From: Cryobacterium frigoriphilum
GTDB taxonomy: Bacteria > Actinomycetota > Actinomycetes > Actinomycetales > Microbacteriaceae
Assembly (NCBI RefSeq): GCF_004403305.1
Contig: NZ_SOHE01000078.1
Span: 46,450 to 110,449, forward strand
Reading direction: 5' to 3'
Length of the DNA stretch: 64,000 nt
Made by a program: the position numbers and the translations under genes. Positions 8,774 to 17,640 of this stretch are shown here, one piece after another; positions within the stretch are counted from its first letter, which is position 1; each line of letters opens with the position of its first letter. The notes beneath the pieces were generated by a model. The model saw only the letters and a list, made by a program, of their open reading frames with translations, had not been told where the DNA came from and made no database searches.

Positions 8774-9205
8774 ATGGCCGGATTCACACTGACGGAGTGG
8801 ATTCCCCGCGCTCCGCACGAGGTGTTCGACTTCATCACCACTCCCGGCAATGCGCCCACGGTGATGGAATCCGTGCAGAGCATGGTGCAGACAACGGATG
8901 GGCCCATCGGCGTGGGCACTCGCTTCCGCGAGACCCGGCTCATGAGGGGCAAGCAAGAACACGCCGATCTCGAGGTCGTGGACTTCGAAGCGAACGCGCT
9001 GTACGCGGTGAAGAACGTGACCGAGGGATTCGTCACCGTGTATCGGTACTCGTTTCGCCCCGAAGCGGATGGTACGCGGGTCGACCTGGTCTGCGAGGTC
9101 ACGACGAGCGGCGCGAAGCGGCTGATGCTGCCGCTCGTGGTCGCCGCCGTGAAGAAGGAAGACGGCGACCACCTGGTGAAGCTCAAGCAGGCGCTGCAGA
9201 CCTGA
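8774..9205 (+). CDS. SRPBCC-family protein (polyketide cyclase/START-like fold)
   Basis: 143 residues with an AAAGGAG ribosome site 7 bases before ATG. The opening FTLTEWIPRAPHEVFDFITTPGNAPTVME and the later pattern GTRFRET...ADLEVVDFEANALYAVKN fit the SRPBCC ligand-binding fold, a hydrophobic-pocket domain used in cyclases, ring hydroxylases and lipid carriers. The exact ligand is unknown. It lies between the phosphonate and catabolic regions and has no recognisable operator, so I do not assign it to either. Confidence 0.75.
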   Translation: MAGFTLTEWIPRAPHEVFDFITTPGNAPTVMESVQSMVQTTDGPIGVGTRFRETRLMRGKQEHADLEVVDFEANALYAVKNVTEGFVTVYRYSFRPEADGTRVDLVCEVTTSGAKRLMLPLVVAAVKKEDGDHLVKLKQALQT

Positions 9206-9272
9206 AGCCTGCGCTGGCCGATGTCCCGGGCGCCGTGGGTGCCGGTTCCATGCCGCCGGCGCAGGCAGCAGG

Positions 9273-10511
9273 TCAGGCAGGGACTGCCGTTCTGGACACG
9301 GCCGCAGCGGCAGGCGTTGGCTCGTGCACGGGGGCGGTGCCGCCGATCGTCGCCGTCACCCGTTCCGCTGCCAGTATCAAGCGGCTGACGTACCGGTTCA
9401 CGTCGTGGCCGCTCAGCAGGCGCGGAAGCTGGTAGAGACTGAGCAGCAACACAACGTCGCCCGACTCATCGAAGACCGGCACACTGATGACACGCACGTG
9501 GTATTGCTGGTCGCCGTCGAGCTCTGCGGGCTCGTACCCGTCCAGAACAAGCTCTCCGGCGGCGGCAGTCAATTCGTCCGATTGTTCCCGGGTCGCATTG
9601 CGCAGCGGCAGGGCCGAGACGGCACGCTCGAACCGCATCTGCTGGTCGCTGCGCAACACCAGGGACCAGCCCCGGGACCGCACCCTGTCCAGGGCGTTTC
9701 GCACCAGGGCACGATCAACGCCGGGTCCGGCCGATGCCACCCAGGATTCGATGGTCGCGTCATCCTTCCACGCGATCAGCGGCAGGGCGAGAGGCGGGGC
9801 GAACGGCATCCGCTGGCCAAGGCGAATGTGCGGAGCCGTACCGAGGCTGTTCGCGACGCTGCTTCCGATCAACACGAGCTGATCACCGATCACGATCGAA
9901 GCGCAGACCTCGGCGTTGAGCTCGCCGGCTGCGGCGCCCATTTCGGTGCGCGCCTGGTCAACGATGCGCAGCGGATGGAACAGGTCGGCCTCGGCCGGAG
10001 CGGTCAACGACGTCGACGCGAACCGGCCATATCCGCCCTGAAAGAAGATCAGGGGCGAGTGCAGAACGTGCACGTCGAGTGCCAGCACCTTGCCGATGAC
10101 AATGTCGTGGTCACCGGCATCGATCACCGAGTCGATCTCGCACTCGATCCAGCCAATGCTGTCCGCAATGCGGGGCGTTCGGGCGGGAGACATCGTCCAG
10201 TCGATCGCCGTGAATTTCTCGTCCTGCTTACGAGCCAGCTGCCGACAGACGCCCTCCTGCGCGGCGCTGAGAATATTGACACAAAAGCGACCCGATTCCC
10301 GGATTCGCGGGAAGGTCGAGGAGCGCTTGTCGGGCAGAAAGGCGACCAGGGGCGGGTCCAGCGACACCGATGTGAAGGAGCCCACGGTCATGCCGATGGG
10401 ATTCCCGTCGCTGTTCAGCGACGTCACCGCCACCACACCGGTCGGAAAGTGGCCCAGCACCGTTCTGAAATGCCGCGCGTCCATGGGCTGGTCCGTTGTT
10501 GCAGATGTCAC
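9273..10511 (-). CDS. Flavin reductase fused to an IclR-effector-like sensing domain
   Basis: Residues ~10-170 (from GTG at 10511) are a flavin-reductase-like FMN-binding domain: FPTGVVAVTSLNSDGNPIG, GSFTSVSLDPPLVAFLPDKRSSTFPRI, FCVNIL. It would make reduced flavin from NAD(P)H for a two-component monooxygenase. Residues ~180-400 resemble the ligand-binding half of IclR regulators (VCASIVIGDQLVLIGSS, then IRLGQRMPFAPPLALPLIAW) without the DNA-binding half. GTG at 10511 is chosen because GAAGAGG lies 8 bases upstream; a longer frame opens at GTG 10556. Its promoter carries the GTCAAC-N6-GTTGAA operator, shared with genes across the island, and the LLM monooxygenases at 23.4 and 34.4 kb are natural clients. 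The IclR-like reading is from pattern only. Confidence 0.85.
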   Translation of the reverse strand: MTSATTDQPMDARHFRTVLGHFPTGVVAVTSLNSDGNPIGMTVGSFTSVSLDPPLVAFLPDKRSSTFPRIRESGRFCVNILSAAQEGVCRQLARKQDEKFTAIDWTMSPARTPRIADSIGWIECEIDSVIDAGDHDIVIGKVLALDVHVLHSPLIFFQGGYGRFASTSLTAPAEADLFHPLRIVDQARTEMGAAAGELNAEVCASIVIGDQLVLIGSSVANSLGTAPHIRLGQRMPFAPPLALPLIAWKDDATIESWVASAGPGVDRALVRNALDRVRSRGWSLVLRSDQQMRFERAVSALPLRNATREQSDELTAAAGELVLDGYEPAELDGDQQYHVRVISVPVFDESGDVVLLLSLYQLPRLLSGHDVNRYVSRLILAAERVTATIGGTAPVHEPTPAAAAVSRTAVPA

Positions 10512-10561
10512 CGTGATCACCTCTTCGTGTTCATCGAGCTGGCGATATCGCCACACTCGCC

Positions 10562-10603
10562 AGCGTAGAATCTCCCGCTCGATCTGTCAACGTTGTCGTT
10601 GAA
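10562..10603 (-). promoter_or_regulatory. Promoter with overlapping GTCAAC-N6-GTTGAA operator for the flavin reductase gene
   Basis: On the minus strand, -35 TTGACA (10590-10585) and -10 TACGCT (10567-10562) are 17 bases apart. The operator 10586-10603 covers the -35 box: left arm GTCAAC, spacer GTTGTC, right arm GTTGAA. A protein bound here would block RNA polymerase. The same layout is found at four other promoters in the island. Confidence 0.75.
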
Positions 10604-10638
10604 AGTCATCGACTCGCGCGACACCGAGAACATGGCCG

Positions 10639-11970
10639 TCAGTCTTCCAGCGGCTTGAGGTGCTCGTGCTGATGTTGGCTCCTCTTCAGCGCGATGAGTC
10701 CAACCAGGCTGATCGCGGCGACGAAGATCGTGTAAAAGGATGCCGCGAGCGGGTTCTGGGTGACCAGCAGGATGTAGGTGATGATGTACGGCGCCGAGCC
10801 GCCGAAGATGGCCACCGACACGGCGTAGACCACAGCAACACCCGTTGCGCGATCACGGGTCGGAAAGCGCTCCGACAGGAATGCCGGCATGGGGCCGCCA
10901 ATAATGCCGATGAGCAGACCGGCAACGAACAGACTGAACAGCCCGCCGACGAACCCGAGCCCGATCAGCAGATACAGGGGATACGAGAGCACGAGCGTGG
11001 CCACGGTACCAAAGAGCAGCACCGGGGCACGACCGACCCTGTCCGACAGAGCGCCGAAGATGGGCATGGAGCAGGCACCCACCAGTCCCGTCACCAGGGA
11101 CAAGCCATAGGCCTCCACGAACGACATCCCATAACCCGAGGAGAGAAATGTGGGCATGCCCACCTGGAAGGTATTCCCCAGGGCGTTGTAGACCACGAGC
11201 ACGGCAACGGTGATCATGAGATACGACGGGGTGTAGCGGATGCGAGACGGTGCCAGCGCCGTCGTGTCGCCGGCCGCACGCCGGGCCAGAACCTCTTTGA
11301 AGTGCGGGGTCTCGTCGACCTTGAGCCGGATGATCAAGGCAGAAATTCCCATCGGCGCGGCCAGTAGAAAGCCGATGCGCCAGCCCCAGTCGGCCAGATC
11401 CTCCGCGGACAGCGTGACGGCCAGCAGAGTCGCCACACCGCCACCGAGAACGTATCCGAGCGACGTACCAAAGAAGCTCCAGGACCCGTACAGCCCACGC
11501 TTGCCCTCTGGCGCATTCTCGATCATGAGCGAGACGGCGCCACCCATTTCACCGCCGCCCGACAGGCCCTGGGCGATTCGACAGAGCACGAGAATGACCG
11601 TCGCCCACATGCCGATTTCCGACACTGTCGGAAGCAGGCCGATGGCCGTGGTGGCAATGGACATGATGAGGATGATGGCAACCAGAACCGGCCGGCGGCC
11701 GCGCGAGTCGGTCAGCCGTCCGAAGATGACGGCCCCGATCGGGCGCAGGAAGAATGCCAGCGCGAAGACCATGAAGGTGAAGAGGATGCTTGCCGTGGGA
11801 TCGGCGCTGGGAAAGAAGAGTGGCGCGATGATGGGAGCCATGAAGCCGTAGATCGCGTACTCGTACCATTCAATGACGTTGCCGAGAGATCCGGCAATCA
11901 GCGCCCTGCGGGAGGCCTTGAGGTCAATGACCCGTACTGTCGGCGACAGCACTGCAGATTCTTGTGCCAT
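10639..11970 (-). CDS. MHS-family (MFS) metabolite/H+ symporter
   Basis: 443 residues, about 12 membrane segments. The N-terminal block AGSLGNVIEWYEYAIYGFMAPIIAPLFFP and the loop GRLTDSRGRRPVL are typical of the metabolite:H+ symporter group (shikimate, alpha-ketoglutarate, proline/betaine carriers), as are CRIAQGLSGGGEMGGA and RGLYGSWSFFGTSLG. It likely takes up the carboxylate substrate or an intermediate of the neighbouring pathway. The specific substrate cannot be read from sequence. A degenerate copy of the island operator lies upstream at 12092-12109. Confidence 0.88.
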   Translation of the reverse strand: MAQESAVLSPTVRVIDLKASRRALIAGSLGNVIEWYEYAIYGFMAPIIAPLFFPSADPTASILFTFMVFALAFFLRPIGAVIFGRLTDSRGRRPVLVAIILIMSIATTAIGLLPTVSEIGMWATVILVLCRIAQGLSGGGEMGGAVSLMIENAPEGKRGLYGSWSFFGTSLGYVLGGGVATLLAVTLSAEDLADWGWRIGFLLAAPMGISALIIRLKVDETPHFKEVLARRAAGDTTALAPSRIRYTPSYLMITVAVLVVYNALGNTFQVGMPTFLSSGYGMSFVEAYGLSLVTGLVGACSMPIFGALSDRVGRAPVLLFGTVATLVLSYPLYLLIGLGFVGGLFSLFVAGLLIGIIGGPMPAFLSERFPTRDRATGVAVVYAVSVAIFGGSAPYIITYILLVTQNPLAASFYTIFVAAISLVGLIALKRSQHQHEHLKPLED

Positions 11971-12091
11971 GGAGCACTCTCTCTCGATCGGGAGACGGAA
12001 GCGTGGCCATGGAGGCGACGTCTCTGTCGGGTGGCTGTCAGCGGGCCGAATGCCTCACCTTGGCTCTAGGGTCGCACGAAGAGCAGATGCC

Positions 12092-12109
12092 GTCAACGCT
12101 TGTGTAGAA
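12092..12109. promoter_or_regulatory. Degenerate copy of the GTCAAC-N6-GTTGAC operator upstream of the MHS symporter
   Basis: Left arm GTCAAC is intact and the right arm reads GTAGAA. On the minus strand the intact arm gives a TTGACG -35-like box, but the -10 region 17 bases further (GACCCT) is poor. It is weaker than the other copies and could be chance. Confidence 0.45.
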
Positions 12110-12146
12110 ATTGCAAAACCCCGGGTCCGAGCAGTGTGCGACCGAT

Positions 12147-12188
12147 GTCAACGTTATAGTTGACGACTCGAGTCATCGAACCTAGACT
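12147..12188 (+). promoter_or_regulatory. Promoter with overlapping GTCAAC-N6-GTTGAC operator for the riboflavin kinase-HTH gene
   Basis: A perfect palindrome (12147-12164, spacer GTTATA) has a right arm that forms -35 TTGACG (12160-12165). Seventeen bases later is -10 TAGACT (12183-12188). This is one of the clearest promoter/operator overlaps in the window and points to repression. Confidence 0.8.
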
Positions 12189-12251
12189 TCACTGCACCAT
12201 GACTCGTGGGCAACAGGCACGAGCACACACAGTCTTCGGAGGGCGCACTCA

Positions 12252-12965
12252 ATGACGATTTCTTCCTCGATAATTCAACTCCCCGACACGGGCTCTGGTG
12301 GGCCCGCCCAGCCGCTGACCGTCGAAGGCCGGGTCGTTCACGGCGATGAGCGTGGGCGCACCCTGGGCTTTCCCACTGCCAACCTGGCGCTTGATCGGCT
12401 GGGCATCGCAGACGGCGTCTGGGCCGGAGTCGCGAGCTGGACCACGGCAGATGGCGTGCCGCACAGCCGCGCCGCCGCCATTTCGGTTGGTCGCAGACCA
12501 ACCTATTACGGCGGCACGGGCATCCGCCTGCTTGAGGCCTTCCTGCTGGACTTCACCGGGGACCTGTATGACAAGCAACTGGTCGTTTCGCTGCAGCAGC
12601 GCATCCGCCCGCAACGGCGGTTCGCGAATTCGGACGAACTGGTGCAGCAGCTGCAGGGCGATGTCGCTGCTACCCGCGCCTGGGCAGCGCAGAACCATCG
12701 CCACCCCGGCGACGTGCGCCGCGGACGTTTCGGGCCGGTGAACCGCAAGAAGCCCAGTCCCGCCGACTACGCGCACATGCAGGAACGTCGACGGGTGAAC
12801 CGAGAGAACCGGGTTCGCGATGCGGTCGCCGTTCTGGCGCCGAACGAGGTGACGCACGACCGGATCGCTGAGCTGTCCGGCATCCCCCTGAATTACCTGC
12901 GGTGGGCCTACTCTGACTCGCTGGCCCTGCTCGCGGTCGGTTGCGACGCGGGGGCGCCGAGCTGA
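12252..12965 (+). CDS. Monofunctional riboflavin kinase fused to a C-terminal helix-turn-helix
   Basis: 237 residues; GGAGGG precedes ATG. Residues ~22-145 are a riboflavin kinase domain: GDERGRTLGFPTANL (31-45), SVGRRPTYYGG (78-88), FLLDFTGDLYDKQL (97-110) and RFANSDELVQQLQGD (123-137). The FAD-synthetase (nucleotidyl-transferase) domain present in ordinary bacterial RibF is absent, so it would make FMN only. Residues ~186-230 (NRVRDAVAVLAPNEVTHDRIAELSGIPLNYLRWAYSDSLALLAV) look like a TetR/AcrR-type helix-turn-helix. FMN supply fits the LLM monooxygenases of the island. The HTH could equally be a dimer or partner domain; DNA binding is inference. Confidence 0.85.
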   Translation: MTISSSIIQLPDTGSGGPAQPLTVEGRVVHGDERGRTLGFPTANLALDRLGIADGVWAGVASWTTADGVPHSRAAAISVGRRPTYYGGTGIRLLEAFLLDFTGDLYDKQLVVSLQQRIRPQRRFANSDELVQQLQGDVAATRAWAAQNHRHPGDVRRGRFGPVNRKKPSPADYAHMQERRRVNRENRVRDAVAVLAPNEVTHDRIAELSGIPLNYLRWAYSDSLALLAVGCDAGAPS

Positions 12966-13000
12966 TCTGACCGATGCCCAGCCGTGGGGCCAATAGCGAG

Positions 13001-13028
13001 CGTGTATCTTTGAAGAACTCAATCAAAG
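13001..13028 (+). promoter_or_regulatory. Inverted repeat CTTTGA-N9-TCAAAG before the MarR gene (possible autoregulatory site)
   Basis: Arms at 13008-13013 and 13023-13028 lie just upstream of the marR-type start at 13039 and overlap TATCTT (13005-13010), a possible -10 box. The right arm also includes the AAAGGA ribosome site. MarR proteins usually bind such sites in their own promoters. It differs from the GTCAAC operator, so this MarR probably does not read that motif. Confidence 0.5.
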
Positions 13029-13038
13029 GACGCCTCCT

Positions 13039-13575
13039 GTGCCAAGTTCGACCCCGCTCACGATCGATCCGATTGCGGAGGCCCGGCGGCAGTGGGCGGA
13101 GCACGGGTGGGCAGAAGCCGCTGACGGCATGGCGGCGCTGACCTCGATCATGCGCGTTCAGCAGCTCATGCTCGCGCGCGTCGAGGCTACGCTGAAGGCC
13201 TACCGGCTCTCGTTCGCGCGGTACGAAATGTTGGCGCTGCTGAGCTTCACCCGAGACGGAGCGCTGCCGATGGCCAGCGCGAGTGCGCGCCTTCAGGTCC
13301 ATCCCACGAGTGTCACCAACACGGTCGACCGGCTGGAACGCGACGGCCTCGTGAAGCGCACGGCGCATCCGACGGATGGCCGGGCCACCCTGATCGTGCT
13401 GCAAGACGCCGGGCGCGACCTGGTGGCCGAAACGACCACCCGTCTGAACGGTGAGGTCTTCACCGAGCTGGGTCTCGAGCAGGACGACATCACACAGCTC
13501 ATCCGCATCCTCGCCCGCTTTCGTCGCAGCGCCGGCGATTTCATGGACCCGCCGGTGCAACCCGAACCGCTGTAA
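13039..13575 (+). CDS. MarR-family transcriptional regulator
   Basis: 178 residues, start GTG with AAAGGA upstream. The winged helix region includes LSFARYEMLALLSFT, ASARLQVHPTSVTNTVDRLERDGLVKR (recognition helix near residues 85-105) and the wing HPTDGRATLIVLQDAGRDLV. MarR proteins respond to small phenolic, acyl-CoA or similar ligands. It stands between the riboflavin kinase gene and the convergent mms operon, and regulates one of them or itself. Confidence 0.9.
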   Translation: MPSSTPLTIDPIAEARRQWAEHGWAEAADGMAALTSIMRVQQLMLARVEATLKAYRLSFARYEMLALLSFTRDGALPMASASARLQVHPTSVTNTVDRLERDGLVKRTAHPTDGRATLIVLQDAGRDLVAETTTRLNGEVFTELGLEQDDITQLIRILARFRRSAGDFMDPPVQPEPL

Positions 13576-13640
13576 GCCCCCCGCGCGACGGCGCGACGCC
13601 GCCCGGGCACCCTGAGGGGCCGGGCGACACCGCTCGGTGC

Positions 13641-14417
13641 TCAGCTGTGACTGAAAACAGGCTCCCGCTTCTGCATGAACGCAGCCATGCCCTCGGCCTG
13701 ATCGTGCAGGCCGAAGGTGGCCTGGATGGCCCGCCGCTCGAAGCGCAGCCCCTCGGCCAGCGTCGACTCGAAGGCAACGTTGACAGATTCCTTTGCGGCG
13801 TACAACACGGGTAGCGACTTGCCGGCGATCAGGCTCGCGGTGGTGATGGCGTCGTCGAGCAGCTCGGCCGCGGGCACAATGCGGGCGACCAGTCCGGCGT
13901 GCTCGGCCTCCTCGGCGCTCATGATGCGCCCGGTCAGAATCAACTCCATGGCCTTGGCCTTACCGATGGCTCGGGTGAGGCGCTGCGTTCCGCCCATGCC
14001 GGGAATGACCCCCAGGTTGATCTCGGGCTGACCGAATTTCGCCGTGTCGCTCGCCAGAATGAAATCGCACATCATGGCGAGTTCGCATCCGCCGCCGAGG
14101 GCATACCCCGATACCGCCGCGATCGTGGGCGTGCGCACCGACGTGAAACCGTCCCAGCCGGCAAACATGTTGCCGACGTAGGCGTCTTGATAGCTCTTGC
14201 TCGACATTTCGGTGATGTCGGCACCCGCAGCGAACGCGCGTTCAGAACCCGTGAGCACGATGGCCCCGATGTCAGTGTCGATATCGAATGCCCTGGCCGC
14301 CTGCACCACCTCACGCATGAGCGCCTCGTTGAGCGCGTTGAGCGCCTTCGGGCGGTTGAGCGTGATGATGCCGACGCGTCCGCGTCGCTCAACCAGGATG
14401 TTGTCGTACTCGGTCAT
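13641..14417 (-). CDS. Enoyl-CoA hydratase of the isobutyryl-CoA operon
   Basis: 258-residue crotonase. Visible: [16 protein letters not shown], the oxyanion-hole segment [13 protein letters not shown] near residue 62, and [19 protein letters not shown] with the downstream [17 protein letters not shown], whose glutamate is one of the two catalytic acids. It would hydrate methacrylyl-CoA to 3-hydroxyisobutyryl-CoA. It is the last gene of a five-gene operon and overlaps mmsB by 4 bases. Confidence 0.92.
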   Translation of the reverse strand: MTEYDNILVERRGRVGIITLNRPKALNALNEALMREVVQAARAFDIDTDIGAIVLTGSERAFAAGADITEMSSKSYQDAYVGNMFAGWDGFTSVRTPTIAAVSGYALGGGCELAMMCDFILASDTAKFGQPEINLGVIPGMGGTQRLTRAIGKAKAMELILTGRIMSAEEAEHAGLVARIVPAAELLDDAITTASLIAGKSLPVLYAAKESVNVAFESTLAEGLRFERRAIQATFGLHDQAEGMAAFMQKREPVFSHS

Positions 14418-15376
14418 GATGCGTCCTCTGTGTCGCTGCTCGGTGTGGTCTCGCTGCTCGGTATGGTCTCGCTGTGCAGGCGAATGTCGTTGATGATCGC
14501 CGAAAAGTCCTGTCCGGCACCGTTCTCATCGGCGAAACGGCGGTAGATCCGGGCCGCGCTCGGGCCGAGTTCGGCCGCGACACCGGTCGATTCGAGCGCG
14601 TCCAGGGCCAGCCCGAGGTCTTTGGCCATCAGCGCCCCGGCAAACCCGGGCTGGTAGTCACGGTTGGCCGGGCTGGCCGGCACCGGGCCGGGAACGGGGC
14701 AGTTGGTGGTCAGCGCCCAGCACTGACCGGATGCCGTCGACGCGACGTCGAAGAGGGCCTGGTGGGTCAGGCCCAGCTTCTCCCCGAGTACGAAGGCCTC
14801 ACTGACGGCGATCATCGAGACACCCAGGATCATGTTGTTGCAGATCTTGGCGGCCTGGCCGGCACTCGGCGCCCCACAGTGCACGATGCGGGCACCCATT
14901 GCGGCGAGAACGGGCTCGGCGAGGGCGAAGTCCGCCTCCAGCGCGCCCACCATGAACGCGAGGGTACCGGCGGTCGCACCGACGACACCGCCCGAGACCG
15001 GAGCATCGATGTTTCGATGACCGGCTTCGACAGCCAGATCGTGGGCGACCTTGGCGTCGTCGACCGCGATCGTCGACGAGTCGATGAACAGGGTGCCCGG
15101 CTTGGCGATCGCCAGAAAGCCGGGGTTCTCTGCGCTGCCCCGGTAGGCGTCGATCACATGGCGCCCGGCCGGGAACATGGTAATGACAATGTCGGCGCCG
15201 GTCACGGCCTCTGCCGCGGTCCCGGCCACGGTCAGCCCGCTCGCCCGTGCTGCGTCGACGGCGGCCGAGCTGAGGTCAAATCCCGTCACGGTGTAACCCG
15301 CCGTGACGAGGTTGAGTGCCATCGGCGAGCCCATGTGCCCGAGGCCGAGAAATGCAATGGAGGTGTTCATCGTCAT
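14414..15376 (-). CDS. mmsB: 3-Hydroxyisobutyrate dehydrogenase
   Basis: 320 residues. The Rossmann start [36 protein letters not shown] (substrate segment near residue 125) and [10 protein letters not shown] with the catalytic lysine near residue 172 are all as in the HIBADH family. It oxidises 3-hydroxyisobutyrate to methylmalonate semialdehyde with NAD+. The C-terminal ~20 residues ([19 protein letters not shown]) are a low-complexity tail from a short DNA repeat, longer than usual for the family. Confidence 0.93.
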   Translation of the reverse strand: MTMNTSIAFLGLGHMGSPMALNLVTAGYTVTGFDLSSAAVDAARASGLTVAGTAAEAVTGADIVITMFPAGRHVIDAYRGSAENPGFLAIAKPGTLFIDSSTIAVDDAKVAHDLAVEAGHRNIDAPVSGGVVGATAGTLAFMVGALEADFALAEPVLAAMGARIVHCGAPSAGQAAKICNNMILGVSMIAVSEAFVLGEKLGLTHQALFDVASTASGQCWALTTNCPVPGPVPASPANRDYQPGFAGALMAKDLGLALDALESTGVAAELGPSAARIYRRFADENGAGQDFSAIINDIRLHSETIPSSETTPSSDTEDAS

Positions 15377-15393
15377 CCTTTTCTTCGGCGCCG

Positions 15394-16500
15394 TCAGAAG
15401 GCTGACGGGCCCGGTATGTGAGCAGAAAACGTGAGGCGCGGCTCGCCCTGTTGCAGCGGCGCAAAATAGCCAGCGATCGTGGCAGGCATCACACCGTCAA
15501 GCGTCGGTGGTGACCACCGCGGTTGGCGGTCCTTGTCGACCACCTGCGCGCGCACTCCCTCAGAGAAATCGTGCGAACGATGGGCCCGCACCGAGACTCG
15601 AAACTCCTGCTCGAGCGCGGCTTCCAGGCTCGGCAGGTGCGCGGCACTGCGCAGCGCGGCGAGCGTGACCGCCAACGCCGTTGGCGACTTTGCGCCCATC
15701 GCCTCCGCTGCGGCCCGCGCCTCGTCGGTAGCGAGGGTGTTCAATCGGTCAATGATGGCCGCAACGCTGTCGGCCTCGAAAGCGTGATCGATCCATGGCC
15801 GCTGAGCCGTGAGCCGCGAGGCGGGTGCGGCCTGGGCGAGCGCTGCGATCGCGGGGGCCGCATCCGTCGTCGCCAGGAGGGCAACCAGCTGCTCAATCCG
15901 ATCGGACGTGATGAATGAATCGGCCAGACCGAGCGTGATCGCATCTGCCGCCCGCACAAAACCCGCCGTGAGCGCGAGAAACGTGCCCAGCTCGCCCGGC
16001 GCATGGGAGAGCAGCCAGGTTCCACCGACGTCCGGCACGAAACCGATTCCGGTCTCGGGCATTCCGAGCGACGAACGCTCGGTCACGACCCGATGCGAAC
16101 CGTGCGCCGACAGCCCGATGCCGCCGCCGAGCACGAGTCCGTCCATGATCGCCACAAAGGGCTTCGCATAACGTGAGATGTTGGCGTTGAGGCGGTACTC
16201 GTCCTGAAAGAAGGCGGCAGCGGCCGAGCCGTCACCGGTGGTGGCGTCACGGTAGAGCGAGAGGATGTCCCCGCCCGCGCAGAGACCCCGGTCGCCGCTT
16301 CCGGTCAGCAGCACGGTACGTATCTGGGGGTCGTCGGCCCAGTCGTCGAGCATCGACTGGATCGCGGTCACCATGCCGTGGGTGAGCGCGTTGATCGCTC
16401 TGGGCCGGTTGAGGGTGATGTGGCCGACCTGCCCGGTGCGGGCGAAGAGCACCTCCGGCCCGAGGTACACCTCGGGCTCCGCCGGCGCCAGCGCGGTCAT
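15394..16500 (-). CDS. 3-Hydroxyisobutyryl-CoA hydrolase
   Basis: 368 residues, crotonase fold with the HIBCH-type C-terminal extension. Visible: ITLNRPRAINALTHGMV, GDRGLCAGGDILSLY, AIMDGLVLGGGIGLSAHGSHRVVTERSSLGMPETGIGFVPDVGGTWLLS, and a C-terminal part with ALEQEFRVSVRAHRSHDFSEGVRAQVVDKDRQPRW, the hallmark of HIBCH. It releases 3-hydroxyisobutyrate from its CoA ester. Overlaps the acyl-CoA dehydrogenase gene by 4 bases. Confidence 0.92.
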   Translation of the reverse strand: MTALAPAEPEVYLGPEVLFARTGQVGHITLNRPRAINALTHGMVTAIQSMLDDWADDPQIRTVLLTGSGDRGLCAGGDILSLYRDATTGDGSAAAAFFQDEYRLNANISRYAKPFVAIMDGLVLGGGIGLSAHGSHRVVTERSSLGMPETGIGFVPDVGGTWLLSHAPGELGTFLALTAGFVRAADAITLGLADSFITSDRIEQLVALLATTDAAPAIAALAQAAPASRLTAQRPWIDHAFEADSVAAIIDRLNTLATDEARAAAEAMGAKSPTALAVTLAALRSAAHLPSLEAALEQEFRVSVRAHRSHDFSEGVRAQVVDKDRQPRWSPPTLDGVMPATIAGYFAPLQQGEPRLTFSAHIPGPSAF

Positions 16501-17639
16501 GCCGCGTCGTCCACGAGGGCACGGCCAACGATGAGACGCATGATCTCGTTTGACCCCTCGAGAATCTGATGCACCCGCAGATCGCGCACGACCTTTTCAA
16601 TGCCGTAGTCAGCCAGATACCCGTAGCCGCCGTGCAGCTGCAGCGCGGCGTTGGCCGCGGTGAAACTGACATCCGTGGCAAAGCGTTTGGCCATTGCACA
16701 CAGCGAGACCACGTCGGGGGCGTTCGTGTCGAGGGCCCAGGCGGCGCGCCTCAGCAGCCCCCGCGCGGCCTGCAGCTCGGTCTCCATATCGGCGAGCGTG
16801 AACAACAGCGACTGCTGCTCCACGAGCAGTTTGCCGAAGGCCTTGCGCTCTTTGAGATACCGCACGGCCTGATCGAGGGCCCACTGGGCGCCGCCGAGGG
16901 AACACGCTCCCATATTGACGCGGCCACCGTTGAGGCCCTTCATCGCGATGTGAAAGCCGGTTCCCTCCTCACCGAGCAGGTTGGCGACCGGAACGCGCAC
17001 ATTGTCGAAGACCACCTGGCGCGTGGGCTGTGCGTTCCAGCCCATCTTCTTCTCATTCGGGCCAAACGAGAGCCCCGGAGTGCCGTCGGGCACGACGATG
17101 GCGCTGATGCCCTTCGGGCCTGGCCCACCGGTGCGTGTCATCACGATGTAAACGCTCGAGGAGCCGGCACCCGAAATGAACTGCTTCACCCCGTTGATGA
17201 CATACTCGTCGCCGTCGCGCACAGCGGATGTCGTCAGCGCGGACGCGTCCGATCCGGCCTCCGGCTCGGTGAGGCAGTAACTGCCGAGCTGCTCCATCGA
17301 GGCGAGGGCGGGAACCCACTGCTGGCGCTGCTCCTCGTTGCCATAGGTGTCGATCATCCAGACCACCATGTTGTGGATCGAGATGTACGCCGCAATCGTC
17401 GTGTCACCCTTGGCGATCTCTTCGAAGATGAGCACGGCGTCGCTGCGGGTCAGGCCGGCACCGCCGACATCTTCCTGCGCGTAAATGCCGCCGAGACCGA
17501 GTTCGCCGGCCTCGCGCAAGACGTCTACCGGAAAGTGCTTGGTCTGGTCCCATTCGATCGCGTGGGGGGCCAGCGCGGAGCTGGCGAAATCCCGTACGGC
17601 GCCGACGAGTGCCTCTTGGTCCTCAGTAAGGTCGTACAT
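16497..17639 (-). CDS. Acyl-CoA dehydrogenase, probably isobutyryl-CoA dehydrogenase
   Basis: 380-residue FAD acyl-CoA dehydrogenase. Visible: YCLTEPEAGSDASAL near residue 120, FGKLLVEQQSLLFTLADMETEL, and ILEGSNEIMRLIVGRAL with catalytic Glu361. Operon position between the HIBCH and mmsA genes identifies isobutyryl-CoA as the likely substrate (product methacrylyl-CoA). Electrons would go to the ETF encoded at 20.2-22.0 kb. Confidence 0.92.
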   Translation of the reverse strand: MYDLTEDQEALVGAVRDFASSALAPHAIEWDQTKHFPVDVLREAGELGLGGIYAQEDVGGAGLTRSDAVLIFEEIAKGDTTIAAYISIHNMVVWMIDTYGNEEQRQQWVPALASMEQLGSYCLTEPEAGSDASALTTSAVRDGDEYVINGVKQFISGAGSSSVYIVMTRTGGPGPKGISAIVVPDGTPGLSFGPNEKKMGWNAQPTRQVVFDNVRVPVANLLGEEGTGFHIAMKGLNGGRVNMGACSLGGAQWALDQAVRYLKERKAFGKLLVEQQSLLFTLADMETELQAARGLLRRAAWALDTNAPDVVSLCAMAKRFATDVSFTAANAALQLHGGYGYLADYGIEKVVRDLRVHQILEGSNEIMRLIVGRALVDDAA

Positions 17640-17640
17640 G

